DNA from: Nitrosovibrio sp. Nv6
GTDB taxonomy: Bacteria; Pseudomonadota; Gammaproteobacteria; Burkholderiales; Nitrosomonadaceae
Assembly (NCBI RefSeq): GCF_900110495.1
Contig: NZ_FODX01000001.1
Location: 62,001 to 126,000 of the forward strand
Reading direction: 5' to 3'
DNA: 64,000 bases
The position numbers were made by a program, and so were the translations under genes. This document shows, one piece after another, positions 1 to 8,221 of this stretch. Position 1 is the stretch's first letter; every line of letters begins with the position of its first letter. A model generated the notes under the pieces. The model was not told the origin of the DNA and did no database searches. It saw only the letters and a list, made by a program, of their open reading frames with translations.

Positions 1-1
1 A

Positions 2-67
2 AATCCGGCTGCTGCCGGACATGGCAAAGATATGGAACAAAAGGAGCAGGGGTCAGGTTCGCGCTAA
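2..67 (+). CDS. C-terminal tail of an upstream gene (partial)
   Basis: Twenty-one codons stay open from the window edge to a TAA at 65-67, reading NPAAAGHGKDMEQKEQGSGSR. The frame ends 33 bases before cysD on the same strand, so it could be the end of the preceding gene of a sulfate-assimilation operon (cysH would be a usual neighbour). No domain is visible in so short a stretch and it may be chance. Confidence 0.3.
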   Translation, partial: NPAAAGHGKDMEQKEQGSGSR

Positions 68-100
68 GAGGGCCGAGCCAGGAGATTATGAGGTCGATCG

Positions 101-1090
101 ATGGAAATATTGAACGAAATGGAAGAGTCTGTTAGTCCTGATCCAGGTTTTGTCACGAAGACTGAACCGGTAGCCATCAAGCGCCGTATCGCACGGCATC
201 TGGGCCATCTGGATGCGCTGGAAAGTGAAGCCATCCATATCATGCGAGAAGTTGCGGCGGAATGCGCCAATCCGGCTCTGCTGTTCTCCGGAGGAAAGGA
301 CTCCATCGTAATGCTGCGCCTGGCGGAAAAGGCCTTCCGCCCGGGGCGTTTTCCATTTCCCTTGCTGCATGTTGATACCGGTCATAATTTTCCCGAAGTG
401 ATCGAGTTCCGTGATCGCCGCGTCAAACAATTGGGTGAGCGGTTAATAGTGCGCAGCATGGAAGACTCCATCAGGCAGGGAAGAGTCGTGCTGCGTTCGG
501 AAAACCAGAGCCGGAATCCATTTCAGTCGGTGACACTGCTCGACGCCATCGCTGAATTCTGTTTTGATGCCTGTATTGGTGGCGCCCGGCGCGACGAAGA
601 AAAAGCGCGCGCCAAGGAACGTATATTTTCTTTCCGCGATGAATTCGGTCAATGGGATCCGAAGAACCAGCGCCCGGAATTATGGGATATCTACAACACC
701 CGTGTGCATCCGGGGGAAAATATTCGTGTGTTTCCCATCAGCAACTGGACTGAACTCGATGTGTGGGAGTACATCGCCCGCGAGGAACTGGAGGTGCCGC
801 ACATTTATTTCGCTCATACCCGCGATGTAATCAGGCGTGGTACCGGACTTTTACCGTTATCCCACCTGGTTCAGCCCGTGGAAGGGGAGAAAGTGGAGAA
901 CCTCATGGTGCGCTTTCGGACGGTAGGTGACATGAGTTGCACCTGTCCGGTGGAATCTTCGGCGGTCAATGTCGGGGAAATCATTACTGAAACCGCGATC
1001 ACACGAATTACCGAGCGCGGCGCGACGCGCATGGATGACCAGACATCCGATGCATCCATGGAGCGGCGCAAGAAAGAAGGATATTTCTGA
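101..1090 (+). CDS. cysD: Sulfate adenylyltransferase subunit 2 (CysD)
   Basis: Small catalytic subunit of ATP sulfurylase, which makes adenosine 5'-phosphosulfate from sulfate and ATP together with the GTPase CysN (next gene); cytosolic, first step of sulfate assimilation. The 329-residue product has the PP-loop signature SGGKDS at residues 63-68, then LLHVDTGHNFPE and GGARRDEEKARAKER, all typical of CysD. It is about 25 residues longer than the E. coli protein, the excess lying at the N-terminus before LGHLDALESEAIHI. The ATG at 101 follows AGGAG at 80-84 at a long spacing; the ATG at 119 is an alternative. The family assignment is clear from the sequence. Confidence 0.95.
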   Translation: MEILNEMEESVSPDPGFVTKTEPVAIKRRIARHLGHLDALESEAIHIMREVAAECANPALLFSGGKDSIVMLRLAEKAFRPGRFPFPLLHVDTGHNFPEVIEFRDRRVKQLGERLIVRSMEDSIRQGRVVLRSENQSRNPFQSVTLLDAIAEFCFDACIGGARRDEEKARAKERIFSFRDEFGQWDPKNQRPELWDIYNTRVHPGENIRVFPISNWTELDVWEYIAREELEVPHIYFAHTRDVIRRGTGLLPLSHLVQPVEGEKVENLMVRFRTVGDMSCTCPVESSAVNVGEIITETAITRITERGATRMDDQTSDASMERRKKEGYF

Positions 1091-1198
1091 GGCGTATCTT
1101 TACAGATACAGATCGTGCCCTTGTGATACGGCTCTTGTCAATTTATACATTGCATAAGCGACGTGGGCAACGTAACGCAAACCTTCTTTCCCGCCCTG

Positions 1199-1232
1199 GC
1201 ACTTGGGATTTCATAGCACTTGGGATTTCATA
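1199..1232 (+). repeat. 17-bp tandem duplication in the cysD-cysN spacer
   Basis: The unit GCACTTGGGATTTCATA occurs twice head to tail without a mismatch (1199-1215 and 1216-1232), about 40 bases before the cysN start. It looks like a slippage duplication. It may alter leader spacing, but no functional motif is recognised in it. Confidence 0.85.
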
Positions 1233-1271
1233 GAGATATACCGGAAACCAGAATTTAAAGAAGAGTATTGA

Positions 1272-2555
1272 ATGTCAGCCATTGATAACATTTCATTTGA
1301 TCATACTGAACTATTACGGTTTATCACGGCCGGTAGCGTGGATGACGGCAAGAGCACCTTGATCGGGCGCTTGCTGCACGACTCGAAGTCCATTTTCGAG
1401 GACCAGTTGAGCGCCATCACCCATACGTCGCACAGGCGCGGGATGGAAAGTGTCGATCTTTCGCTGCTCACCGACGGCCTGCAAGCGGAGCGTGAACAAG
1501 GTATCACCATCGATGTAGCCTATCGTTATTTTGCCACGCCCAAACGCAAATTTATCATTGCCGATACGCCTGGCCATGAGCAATATACACGCAACATGGT
1601 TACCGGCGCTTCCACCGCCAATCTCGCCATCATTCTGATCGATGCGCGCAAGGGGTTGCTTACCCAATCGCGCCGGCATGCCTATCTCGCCAGTCTGGTC
1701 GGCATTCCTCATCTGGTGGTAGCGGTCAATAAAATGGATCTGGTTAACTATTCCCGCGATGTATTCGAGCGGATTTGCAAGGATTTCAGCACCTTTGCCA
1801 AGGGGCTCAAGCTGAACAATATCGCCTACATCCCGATGTCTGCTTTAAATGGCGATATGGTGGTGGAGCGGGGAGACAAGCTTGACTGGTACGAAGGCAT
1901 GACGCTGATGGACTTGCTGGAGAGCGTCCCTATCGACCACGATATCAATCTCGAAGATTTCCGGTTTCCGGTGCAATGGGTGTGCCGTCCGCAAACCGAG
2001 GAGTTGCATGATTTTCGGGGCTATATGGGTCGGATCGAGTCCGGTTTCATCAGCATTGGCGATGCGGTGAAGGTTTTGCCTTCAGGACTGACTTCGCGTA
2101 TCAAGGAAATTGTCACGTATGATGGCGTCGTCGACGATGCGGTTGCACCGCAGTCGGTAACCCTGACTATCGAAGACCATCTCGATATTTCCCGGGGTGA
2201 TATGCTGGTAAAACCAGTTGGAGTTCCGGTGGTCACGAACGAGTTTGATGCGATGCTATGCTGGTTGTCCGAGCAGAGCCTCGATCCGAGGCGAAAATAT
2301 CTCGTCAAGCATACGACGCGGACTGTAAAGGCGCTGATATCACGGATAGATTATCGCGTCGATGTTAATACGCTGAATCATGAAGCGGCGGATACCTTGA
2401 AAATGAACGACATCGGGCGGGTATCGCTGAAAGTGCACCAGCCTCTGGCATGCGACCCATATCAGCGTAACCATGCTACGGGCAGCTTTATTGTCATTGA
2501 CGAAGTCAATAACAATACCGTTGCCGCGGGCATGATCTGCCCGGCAAAAGATTAG
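1272..2555 (+). CDS. cysN: Sulfate adenylyltransferase subunit 1 (CysN)
   Basis: GTPase subunit of ATP sulfurylase; GTP hydrolysis drives APS formation by CysD. The 427-residue protein shows the translational-GTPase motifs in order: GSVDDGKST (21-29, P-loop), the EREQGITIDVAYRYF switch region, DTPGHEQY (98-105) and NKMD (153-156), followed by EF-Tu-like beta-barrel domains (for example FRFPVQWVCRP). It ends at residue 427 with no APS kinase extension, so it is CysN and not the fused CysNC, and no cysC lies in the window. It is separated from cysD by 181 bases and probably shares its transcript, with a terminator about 100 bases downstream. Confidence 0.95.
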   Translation: MSAIDNISFDHTELLRFITAGSVDDGKSTLIGRLLHDSKSIFEDQLSAITHTSHRRGMESVDLSLLTDGLQAEREQGITIDVAYRYFATPKRKFIIADTPGHEQYTRNMVTGASTANLAIILIDARKGLLTQSRRHAYLASLVGIPHLVVAVNKMDLVNYSRDVFERICKDFSTFAKGLKLNNIAYIPMSALNGDMVVERGDKLDWYEGMTLMDLLESVPIDHDINLEDFRFPVQWVCRPQTEELHDFRGYMGRIESGFISIGDAVKVLPSGLTSRIKEIVTYDGVVDDAVAPQSVTLTIEDHLDISRGDMLVKPVGVPVVTNEFDAMLCWLSEQSLDPRRKYLVKHTTRTVKALISRIDYRVDVNTLNHEAADTLKMNDIGRVSLKVHQPLACDPYQRNHATGSFIVIDEVNNNTVAAGMICPAKD

Positions 2556-2929
2556 AGATCAGACACGCACGCGGCTGGATTTCCGGAGGTTCAGCGAAGA
2601 GCGCTTCAGGCGCGTAGCCAGCGTTGGGCCAGAATGTGTGCGGAAAGGCGGACAAGGCGGAAAGACGCCTTTCCGCTTTTGTATTTTTTAGCGGGGAAAA
2701 GCACAAAATGAAAAGGGTTATAAAGTTTAACCTGAAGTTGGCAGTACCGAACTTACATAAAAAACGAGGGTCAAGTGACGCAAAAGCCTTCGCGTATCCT
2801 GGCGTTAATTGAAAAAAGGCGCAGTCACTTCGAATTAAGGTCCAAGTACAGTCTCTAACAATTGATTGAGGTCACGTTTTTGTCTCCTCCTTTATTTGAT
2901 TCACTTTCTATAGATATGATGACTTTATC
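2556..2929. other. Intergenic region cysN to Nfn-like gene
   Basis: Holds an intrinsic terminator (2657-2680) and a short motif at 2774-2795 that recurs in altered form at 15654-15677. A 62-codon frame here runs through the terminator hairpin and shows no domain, so no gene is called. The last 60 bases are AT-rich and probably carry the promoter of the downstream flavoprotein, but no confident -10/-35 pair was assigned. Confidence 0.6.
2657..2680 (+). terminator. Intrinsic terminator after cysDN
   Basis: Perfect 8-bp stem GCGGAAAG / CTTTCCGC with a 4-base loop (ACGC), followed at once by TTTT and a further T-rich run. This is a classic Rho-independent terminator and fits the end of the cysDN transcript. 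Confidence 0.85.
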
Positions 2930-5900
2930 ATGACAAGTTTACAATTGGCGCCCCACCCCATGTCAGCAAACGCTATGCCCTCTCCCATCCTCGGATTCGG
3001 CATGGCTTTTGCTGATCTGTATCGCCGCGAAGGACTCGTGAGACTGGATCAGGCATTTCTTGAATTCCTGGGGGAAGGAGAACCCGGACTGCGTGCCAGC
3101 CTGGATCATGCTCGTGCCTGTCCCGATAGCCTGGATCGCAAAGCGGAAGCTGCTCTACTGATTGAAGTTGCGCCGTGGATGGAAGATTTCATCGCCAGGC
3201 TGTTCGGTATAGAGGCAGAGGTCGGCGCCCTTGCGGCGCGCCATCACCAGCTTGCTCCGCTTTATTCCTGCAAAAGACAATTTGTACAACGTCGCGCGAT
3301 GAGCAAGGTGAGCGAGGCGGAGGCGGTGGCAGTGGATGGGATTGCGCTGGAAGAAAAACTGGTCGCTGAGTTCGAAGCGCCTTTCTCCGAGCTGACTTTT
3401 GCAACCAAAGTCTCGCAGTGGTTAGTGAATGAGGACGAGAACGAAGAACGGATCAAGGCGGCATTACTTTACGCGGCCTGGGCGCTCAAGACTCCAGAGG
3501 GGAAAGAACGTAACAGGGACGGCGTATTGTTCAAGGCCCCCGCCAAGCTAGATTTCCTGAAGCTCTTGTCGACGGATATCGACAATGCAGCGGGTTATAC
3601 CATTCACAGTCTTCACCATATACGCCGCCGGGAGGGTTTCGCCCTCACCGATCCGGGAACCGATCTGACAGGCGCTCTGGATGAGGCGAACTACTGCATC
3701 TGGTGCCATGAGCAAGGAAAAGATTCATGCTCGAAAGGATTGAAGGAAAAACCGAAGACGCCGGAAGAGGTCCCGTCTTTCAAAAAAAGCCAGCTTGGTG
3801 TCCTGCTGACGGGGTGCCCGCTAGAAGAGCGTATCTCCGAATTTCACAAACTGAAGACTCAAGGCGTTGCTATCGGTAGCCTGGCCATGATTGTGATCGA
3901 CAATCCCATGTGCGCCGGCACCGGCCACCGGATTTGCAACGATTGCATGAAGTCCTGCATTTATCAGAAACAGGAACCGGTCGATATCCCTCAGGCTGAA
4001 ACACGCACACTCAAGGATATATTGGAGCTGCCCTGGGGTTTCGAAATTTACAGCCTTCTTACCCGGTGGAACCCGCTGGATCTGCGCCGGCCTGTACCGA
4101 AGGCGCCGACGGGCCGGAAAGTGCTGGTAGTGGGAATGGGCCCGGCAGGGTATACCCTGGCGCATCATTTAATGAACGACGGCCATGCGGTGGTTGGCAT
4201 CGACGGTCTCAAGATCGAGCCGTTGGCGCCCGAGATTTCAGGCGTGAATCAACAGGGAGAGCATGTTCCGTTCAAGGCCATCCGCAATGCCGACGAACTT
4301 GCCGAGAATCTGGATGAGCGTATGCCTGGTGGATTTGGCGGTGTTGCGGAATACGGCATCACGGTGCGCTGGAACAAAAATTTTCTCAAGCTGATCCGGC
4401 TACTCCTGGAGCGGCGAGAAGAGTTTGCGCTTTTCGGCGGAGTGCGTTTTGGCGGAACGCTTACCGCCGATGACGCGTTCGCGCTGGGATTCGATCATGT
4501 GGCGCTTGCCGCGGGCGCCGGACGTCCCACTGTACTGGATTTACCCAATGGTTTGGCGCGAGGAGTTCGCGCTGCATCCGATTTCCTCATGGCGCTGCAG
4601 TTATCCGGCGCAGCCCAGACCAACTCTGTCGCCAATATGCAGCTGCGCCTGCCTGTTGTGGTGATCGGCGGAGGTTTGACAGCTATCGATACGGCAACTG
4701 AGGCGCTTGCTTATTATCCAGTGCAGGTGGATAAATTTCTTCGCCGTTACGAAATTTTGACAGCTGTGCAGGGCGAAACGGCTATCCGTGGAGCATGGGA
4801 TGAGGAAGAGCGGGAAATTGCCGAGGAGTTTCTCGGTCATGCCCGCGCCATTCGTGCAGAGCGCAAGGAAGCGGAACGGGAAGGGCGCACGCCTCGTATC
4901 CTGGAATTGCTGCAGTCATGGGGAGGCGCCACTATCGCTTACCGGAAACGGCTCATCGACAGTCCTTCCTACACGCTCAATCATGAAGAAGTCGAAAAGG
5001 CATTGGAGGAAGGTATCCGGTTTGCCGAGGGCCTCACGCCTGTACGGGTGGACACCGACAAGTGGGAACACGCAAAGGCCGTGCAGTTCGCGGTACAGGT
5101 TCTGGACGAAACCGGATCGTGGCAAAAGACCGGACAAGCCGTGTTGCCAGCGCGCGCTGTTCTGGTTGCGGCGGGAACTCAGCCCAACACCGTGCTCGCC
5201 AGAGAAGATGATAAGCATTTCAAGCTGCACGGCCGTTATTTTGCGGCTTGTGATGAAAATGGCGATCCAGCCAATCCGCCGCGCGCGAATCCCAAACCTG
5301 CAACCCCCAGCGTACTGCTGAGCCGCAACGACGATGGACGTTTCATCAGCTTTTTCGGTGATCTGCACCCGTCCTATTCCGGCAATGTGGTAAAAGCAAT
5401 GTCCAGCGCCAAGCAGGGTTATCCGGTGGTAAGCCGGGTGCTCGAACGCATGGCGCCGGCGTCCACGAAACCAGCCTGGCTGTTTTTTGCGGAAATGAAC
5501 GGACAGCTGCGCGCCACAGTACATAAGGTCGAGCGGCTTACTCCCAACATCATAGAGGTAGTGGTACATGCGCCGATGGCGGTGGAACGCTTCCATCCTG
5601 GTCAGTTCTATCGCTTCCAGAACTTTGCGACGCTCGCCACCACCTCCGGCGATACAAAATTGGCGATGGAGGGTATTGCGCTAACGGGAGCCTCGGTGGA
5701 TGTGCCGCGGGGATTGGTATCGCTGATTGCGCTGGAAATGGGGGGGTCAGCGGATTTATGCGCCAGGCTCAATCCTGGTGATCCAGTAGTGTTGATGGGC
5801 CCAACCGGTACGCCAACCGAAATCCTGCCGGATGAAACCGTCGTGCTGGTAGGCGGCGGGCTCGGGAATGCGGTATTATTTTCGATAGGTGCGGCCGCAC

Positions 5901-6481
5901 GAGCCGCCGGATCGAAAATCCTGTATTTTGCCGGTTACAAGAAACTGATCGATCGCTACAAGGTTGCGGAAATCGAGGCTGCGGCAGACGTGGTGGTATG
6001 GTGCTGCGATGAGGCTCCAGGTTTCAAACCCTCGCGGCCGGGTGACCTCAGCTACGTGGGAAACATCGTGGAGGCGATGGCCGCTTATGGCAGCGGTGCG
6101 TTGGGTCCTCAGAAAATCCGATTGGCCGATGCCGACCGTATCATTGCCATCGGCTCCGACAGAATGATGGCGGCGGTGGGTGCTGCCCGTCATGCCAAAC
6201 TTCAACCTTATCTGAAAACAGATCATTTCGCCATTGGCTCCATCAATTCGCCCATGCAATGCATGATGAAAGAGATTTGCGCCCAGTGTCTGCAACCGCA
6301 TAAGGATCCGGTAACGGGAGAGATTACTTACGTGTTTTCATGCTTCAACCAGGATCAACCGCTTGATCAGGTTGATTTCGGCGGACTGGCTTCGCGTTTA
6401 CGCCAGAACAGCGTCCAGGAGAAGCTGACCACTCGCTGGATTAGTCATTGCCTGAAAGAAACGAATAAAGTCGGGGCCTGA
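2930..6481 (+). CDS. Fused GltD-like / FNR-like NAD(P) oxidoreductase (NfnBA-like single chain)
   Basis: A 1183-residue flavoprotein. The N-terminal third has cysteine clusters: C256, C259, C267 (CIWCHEQGKDSC) and C328, C336, C339, C343 (CAGTGHRICNDCMKSC), suited to Fe-S clusters. Then come two dinucleotide folds of the GltD type, VLVVGMGPAG near 398-407 and VVIGGG near 577-582. From about residue 860 the chain resembles ferredoxin-NADP reductase/PyrK: HPGQFYRFQ, GPTGTPTEI, VVLVGGGLGNAVLFSIG. It closes with a [2Fe-2S]-type set C1111, C1117, C1120, C1138. This is the NfnB (large) plus NfnA (small) order seen in electron-bifurcating transhydrogenases, here in one polypeptide. The pntAB operon follows directly. 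Electron bifurcation is an inference; a plain NAD(P)H-ferredoxin oxidoreductase is the alternative. No clear Shine-Dalgarno precedes the ATG at 2930; ATGs at 2960 and 2972 are alternatives. Confidence 0.8.
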   Translation: MTSLQLAPHPMSANAMPSPILGFGMAFADLYRREGLVRLDQAFLEFLGEGEPGLRASLDHARACPDSLDRKAEAALLIEVAPWMEDFIARLFGIEAEVGALAARHHQLAPLYSCKRQFVQRRAMSKVSEAEAVAVDGIALEEKLVAEFEAPFSELTFATKVSQWLVNEDENEERIKAALLYAAWALKTPEGKERNRDGVLFKAPAKLDFLKLLSTDIDNAAGYTIHSLHHIRRREGFALTDPGTDLTGALDEANYCIWCHEQGKDSCSKGLKEKPKTPEEVPSFKKSQLGVLLTGCPLEERISEFHKLKTQGVAIGSLAMIVIDNPMCAGTGHRICNDCMKSCIYQKQEPVDIPQAETRTLKDILELPWGFEIYSLLTRWNPLDLRRPVPKAPTGRKVLVVGMGPAGYTLAHHLMNDGHAVVGIDGLKIEPLAPEISGVNQQGEHVPFKAIRNADELAENLDERMPGGFGGVAEYGITVRWNKNFLKLIRLLLERREEFALFGGVRFGGTLTADDAFALGFDHVALAAGAGRPTVLDLPNGLARGVRAASDFLMALQLSGAAQTNSVANMQLRLPVVVIGGGLTAIDTATEALAYYPVQVDKFLRRYEILTAVQGETAIRGAWDEEEREIAEEFLGHARAIRAERKEAEREGRTPRILELLQSWGGATIAYRKRLIDSPSYTLNHEEVEKALEEGIRFAEGLTPVRVDTDKWEHAKAVQFAVQVLDETGSWQKTGQAVLPARAVLVAAGTQPNTVLAREDDKHFKLHGRYFAACDENGDPANPPRANPKPATPSVLLSRNDDGRFISFFGDLHPSYSGNVVKAMSSAKQGYPVVSRVLERMAPASTKPAWLFFAEMNGQLRATVHKVERLTPNIIEVVVHAPMAVERFHPGQFYRFQNFATLATTSGDTKLAMEGIALTGASVDVPRGLVSLIALEMGGSADLCARLNPGDPVVLMGPTGTPTEILPDETVVLVGGGLGNAVLFSIGAAARAAGSKILYFAGYKKLIDRYKVAEIEAAADVVVWCCDEAPGFKPSRPGDLSYVGNIVEAMAAYGSGALGPQKIRLADADRIIAIGSDRMMAAVGAARHAKLQPYLKTDHFAIGSINSPMQCMMKEICAQCLQPHKDPVTGEITYVFSCFNQDQPLDQVDFGGLASRLRQNSVQEKLTTRWISHCLKETNKVGA

Positions 6482-6667
6482 TTTGAATAAAGTCAGGTGT
6501 AACTTGCCAAGGATCAGGCTGTTTTCATCAATCGGGCAATGCATCATGGTCAGGTTCATTTATAATCCGGGCTTCGTGATGAACAGGCCATCACAGGGGT
6601 AGTGTCGGCTGATTTTCGCCGGTTTGCCGGAAAAATAACCATATTGGAAACATAAGGGGGAATACCA

Positions 6668-7795
6668 ATGCACATAGGGGTACCCGCAGAGATCCGCGGG
6701 GGAGAGACCCGGGTTGCGGCCACGCCGGAAACGGTGAAGAAATTCACAGCCAATGGTTTGAATGTTGTTCTGGTACAGGCGGGCGCGGGCGCAGGCGCGA
6801 GCATACCGGATGAGGCATACCAGGCTGCCGGGGCCAGCATCGTAGCGAATGCGGCAGAGCTGTATGGTCAATCTCAAATCGTGCTGAAGGTACGTGGTCC
6901 GGAATCAGGCGAACTGGCGCTGATGCGCAAGGACGCCGTATTACTGGGATTACTTTCCCCGCATCAGGCAGAAGGCATAGAAGCGCTCGCGCGTCATGGC
7001 CTTACTGCCTTCTCGATGGAAAAACTGCCGCGAATTTCTCGCGCCCAGAGTATGGACGTGCTGTCTTCGCAGGCAAACATCGCCGGTTACAAGGCAGTGC
7101 TGATGGCCGCCAACGTCTATCAGAAATTCTTTCCCATGCTCATGACCGCGGCGGGTACGGTAAAGGCGGCAAGAGTGCTGATTCTCGGCGCAGGGGTAGC
7201 CGGCTTGCAGGCGATCGCTACGGCCAAGCGCCTGGGTGCGGTGATCGAGGCGTTCGATGTTCGTCCCGCCGCAAAAGAACAGGTGGAAAGTCTGGGGGCC
7301 AAGTTCGTCGAGGTTCCGCTAAGCGAAGAAGAAAAGGCGCAGGCGGAGACAGCCGGTGGTTATGCGCGGGAAATGTCGGATGATTACAAGCGCCGTCAGG
7401 GGGAGTTGGTACATCAACGCGCTGCTGCCGCCGATATCATCATCACCACGGCACTGATTCCCGGCCGGCCGGCGCCGGTACTGATCAAGGAAGAAACCGT
7501 TCAGGCCATGAAGCCCGGATCGGTCATCGTTGACATGGCGGTAGAGGCGGGCGGCAACTGCCCCTTGTCGGAGCTGGACAAGATCGTAGTGAAGCACGGC
7601 GTCCATCTTGTGGGTATTGCCAATCTGCCTGGGCTGGTGGCAGCTGACTCCAGCGCCCTGTACGCTCGTAATTTAATGAATTTCCTCAATCTCATGCTCG
7701 ATGCGAAGAGCGGCGAATTCAAGGTGAACCGTGAAGACGAGATCATCGCCGGGACGCTGGTCTGCGCAGACGGGGAAATTATCAGGAAAGCTTGA
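6668..7795 (+). CDS. pntAA: NAD(P) transhydrogenase subunit alpha part 1 (PntAA)
   Basis: NAD(H)-binding domain I of the proton-translocating transhydrogenase, which drives hydride transfer from NADH to NADP+ using the proton gradient. The 375-residue protein begins with the AlaDh/PNT N-terminal fold (RGGETRVAATPETVKKF) and contains the Rossmann motif LILGAGVAGLQAIATAKRLG and the EAFDVRPAAKEQVESLGA segment. It stops after this domain, so this is the split three-gene form (as in Rhodospirillum), with the membrane part of alpha in the next gene. The start is supported by AAGGGGGAA at 6654-6662. Confidence 0.95.
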   Translation: MHIGVPAEIRGGETRVAATPETVKKFTANGLNVVLVQAGAGAGASIPDEAYQAAGASIVANAAELYGQSQIVLKVRGPESGELALMRKDAVLLGLLSPHQAEGIEALARHGLTAFSMEKLPRISRAQSMDVLSSQANIAGYKAVLMAANVYQKFFPMLMTAAGTVKAARVLILGAGVAGLQAIATAKRLGAVIEAFDVRPAAKEQVESLGAKFVEVPLSEEEKAQAETAGGYAREMSDDYKRRQGELVHQRAAAADIIITTALIPGRPAPVLIKEETVQAMKPGSVIVDMAVEAGGNCPLSELDKIVVKHGVHLVGIANLPGLVAADSSALYARNLMNFLNLMLDAKSGEFKVNREDEIIAGTLVCADGEIIRKA

Positions 7796-7912
7796 AAAAT
7801 CACCGTAATCGCCAAAAAGCCAAGAAGCAGAGCAATGTTTCTTTATGCTCGGTTACTGCTGATAACTCAAGGTTCATAGTAAACAGATAAACAAGGACTA
7901 GAAGGAGCAATC

Positions 7913-8218
7913 ATGATCGGTGAAATTGACCCAACCATCATTAATCTCACCGTGTTCGTGCTGGCAGTATTTGTCGGCTATCACGTCGTGTGGAATGTGA
8001 CGCCGGCCTTGCATACGCCGCTGATGTCAGTAACCAATGCAATTTCCGGCATCATTCTGGTGGGCGCCATGCTGGCCGCCGGGCCGGCGGAAACAGACTG
8101 GGGCGTATGGCTAGGGGCGGTGGCGGTGACGCTGGCCGCGGTCAACGTCTTTGGCGGGTTTCTTGTCACTCAGCGGATGCTGGAAATGTTCAGAAAAAAA
8201 GATAAAAAAGGAAGCTAG
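7913..8218 (+). CDS. pntAB: NAD(P) transhydrogenase subunit alpha part 2 (PntAB)
   Basis: Small membrane subunit carrying the first helices of transhydrogenase domain II. The 101 residues contain three hydrophobic segments (about 10-28, 42-60 and 66-88) and the family stretch [25 protein letters not shown] lies 6 bases before the ATG. A 117-base gap separates it from pntAA, and pntB starts 3 bases after its stop, so the three genes form one operon. Confidence 0.93.
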   Translation: MIGEIDPTIINLTVFVLAVFVGYHVVWNVTPALHTPLMSVTNAISGIILVGAMLAAGPAETDWGVWLGAVAVTLAAVNVFGGFLVTQRMLEMFRKKDKKGS

Positions 8219-8221
8219 TAA

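Noticed and set aside
1197..1220. TGGCAC as a sigma-54 promoter before cysN
   Set aside because: The required TTGC element at the right spacing is absent; the hexamer is simply the start of the 17-bp tandem repeat.
2624..2812. 62-codon plus-strand frame after cysN
   Set aside because: It runs through a perfect intrinsic terminator and shows no domain or ribosome binding site.
4916..5596. 226-codon minus-strand frame
   Set aside because: Antisense shadow of the fused flavoprotein gene, His/Arg-rich composition.
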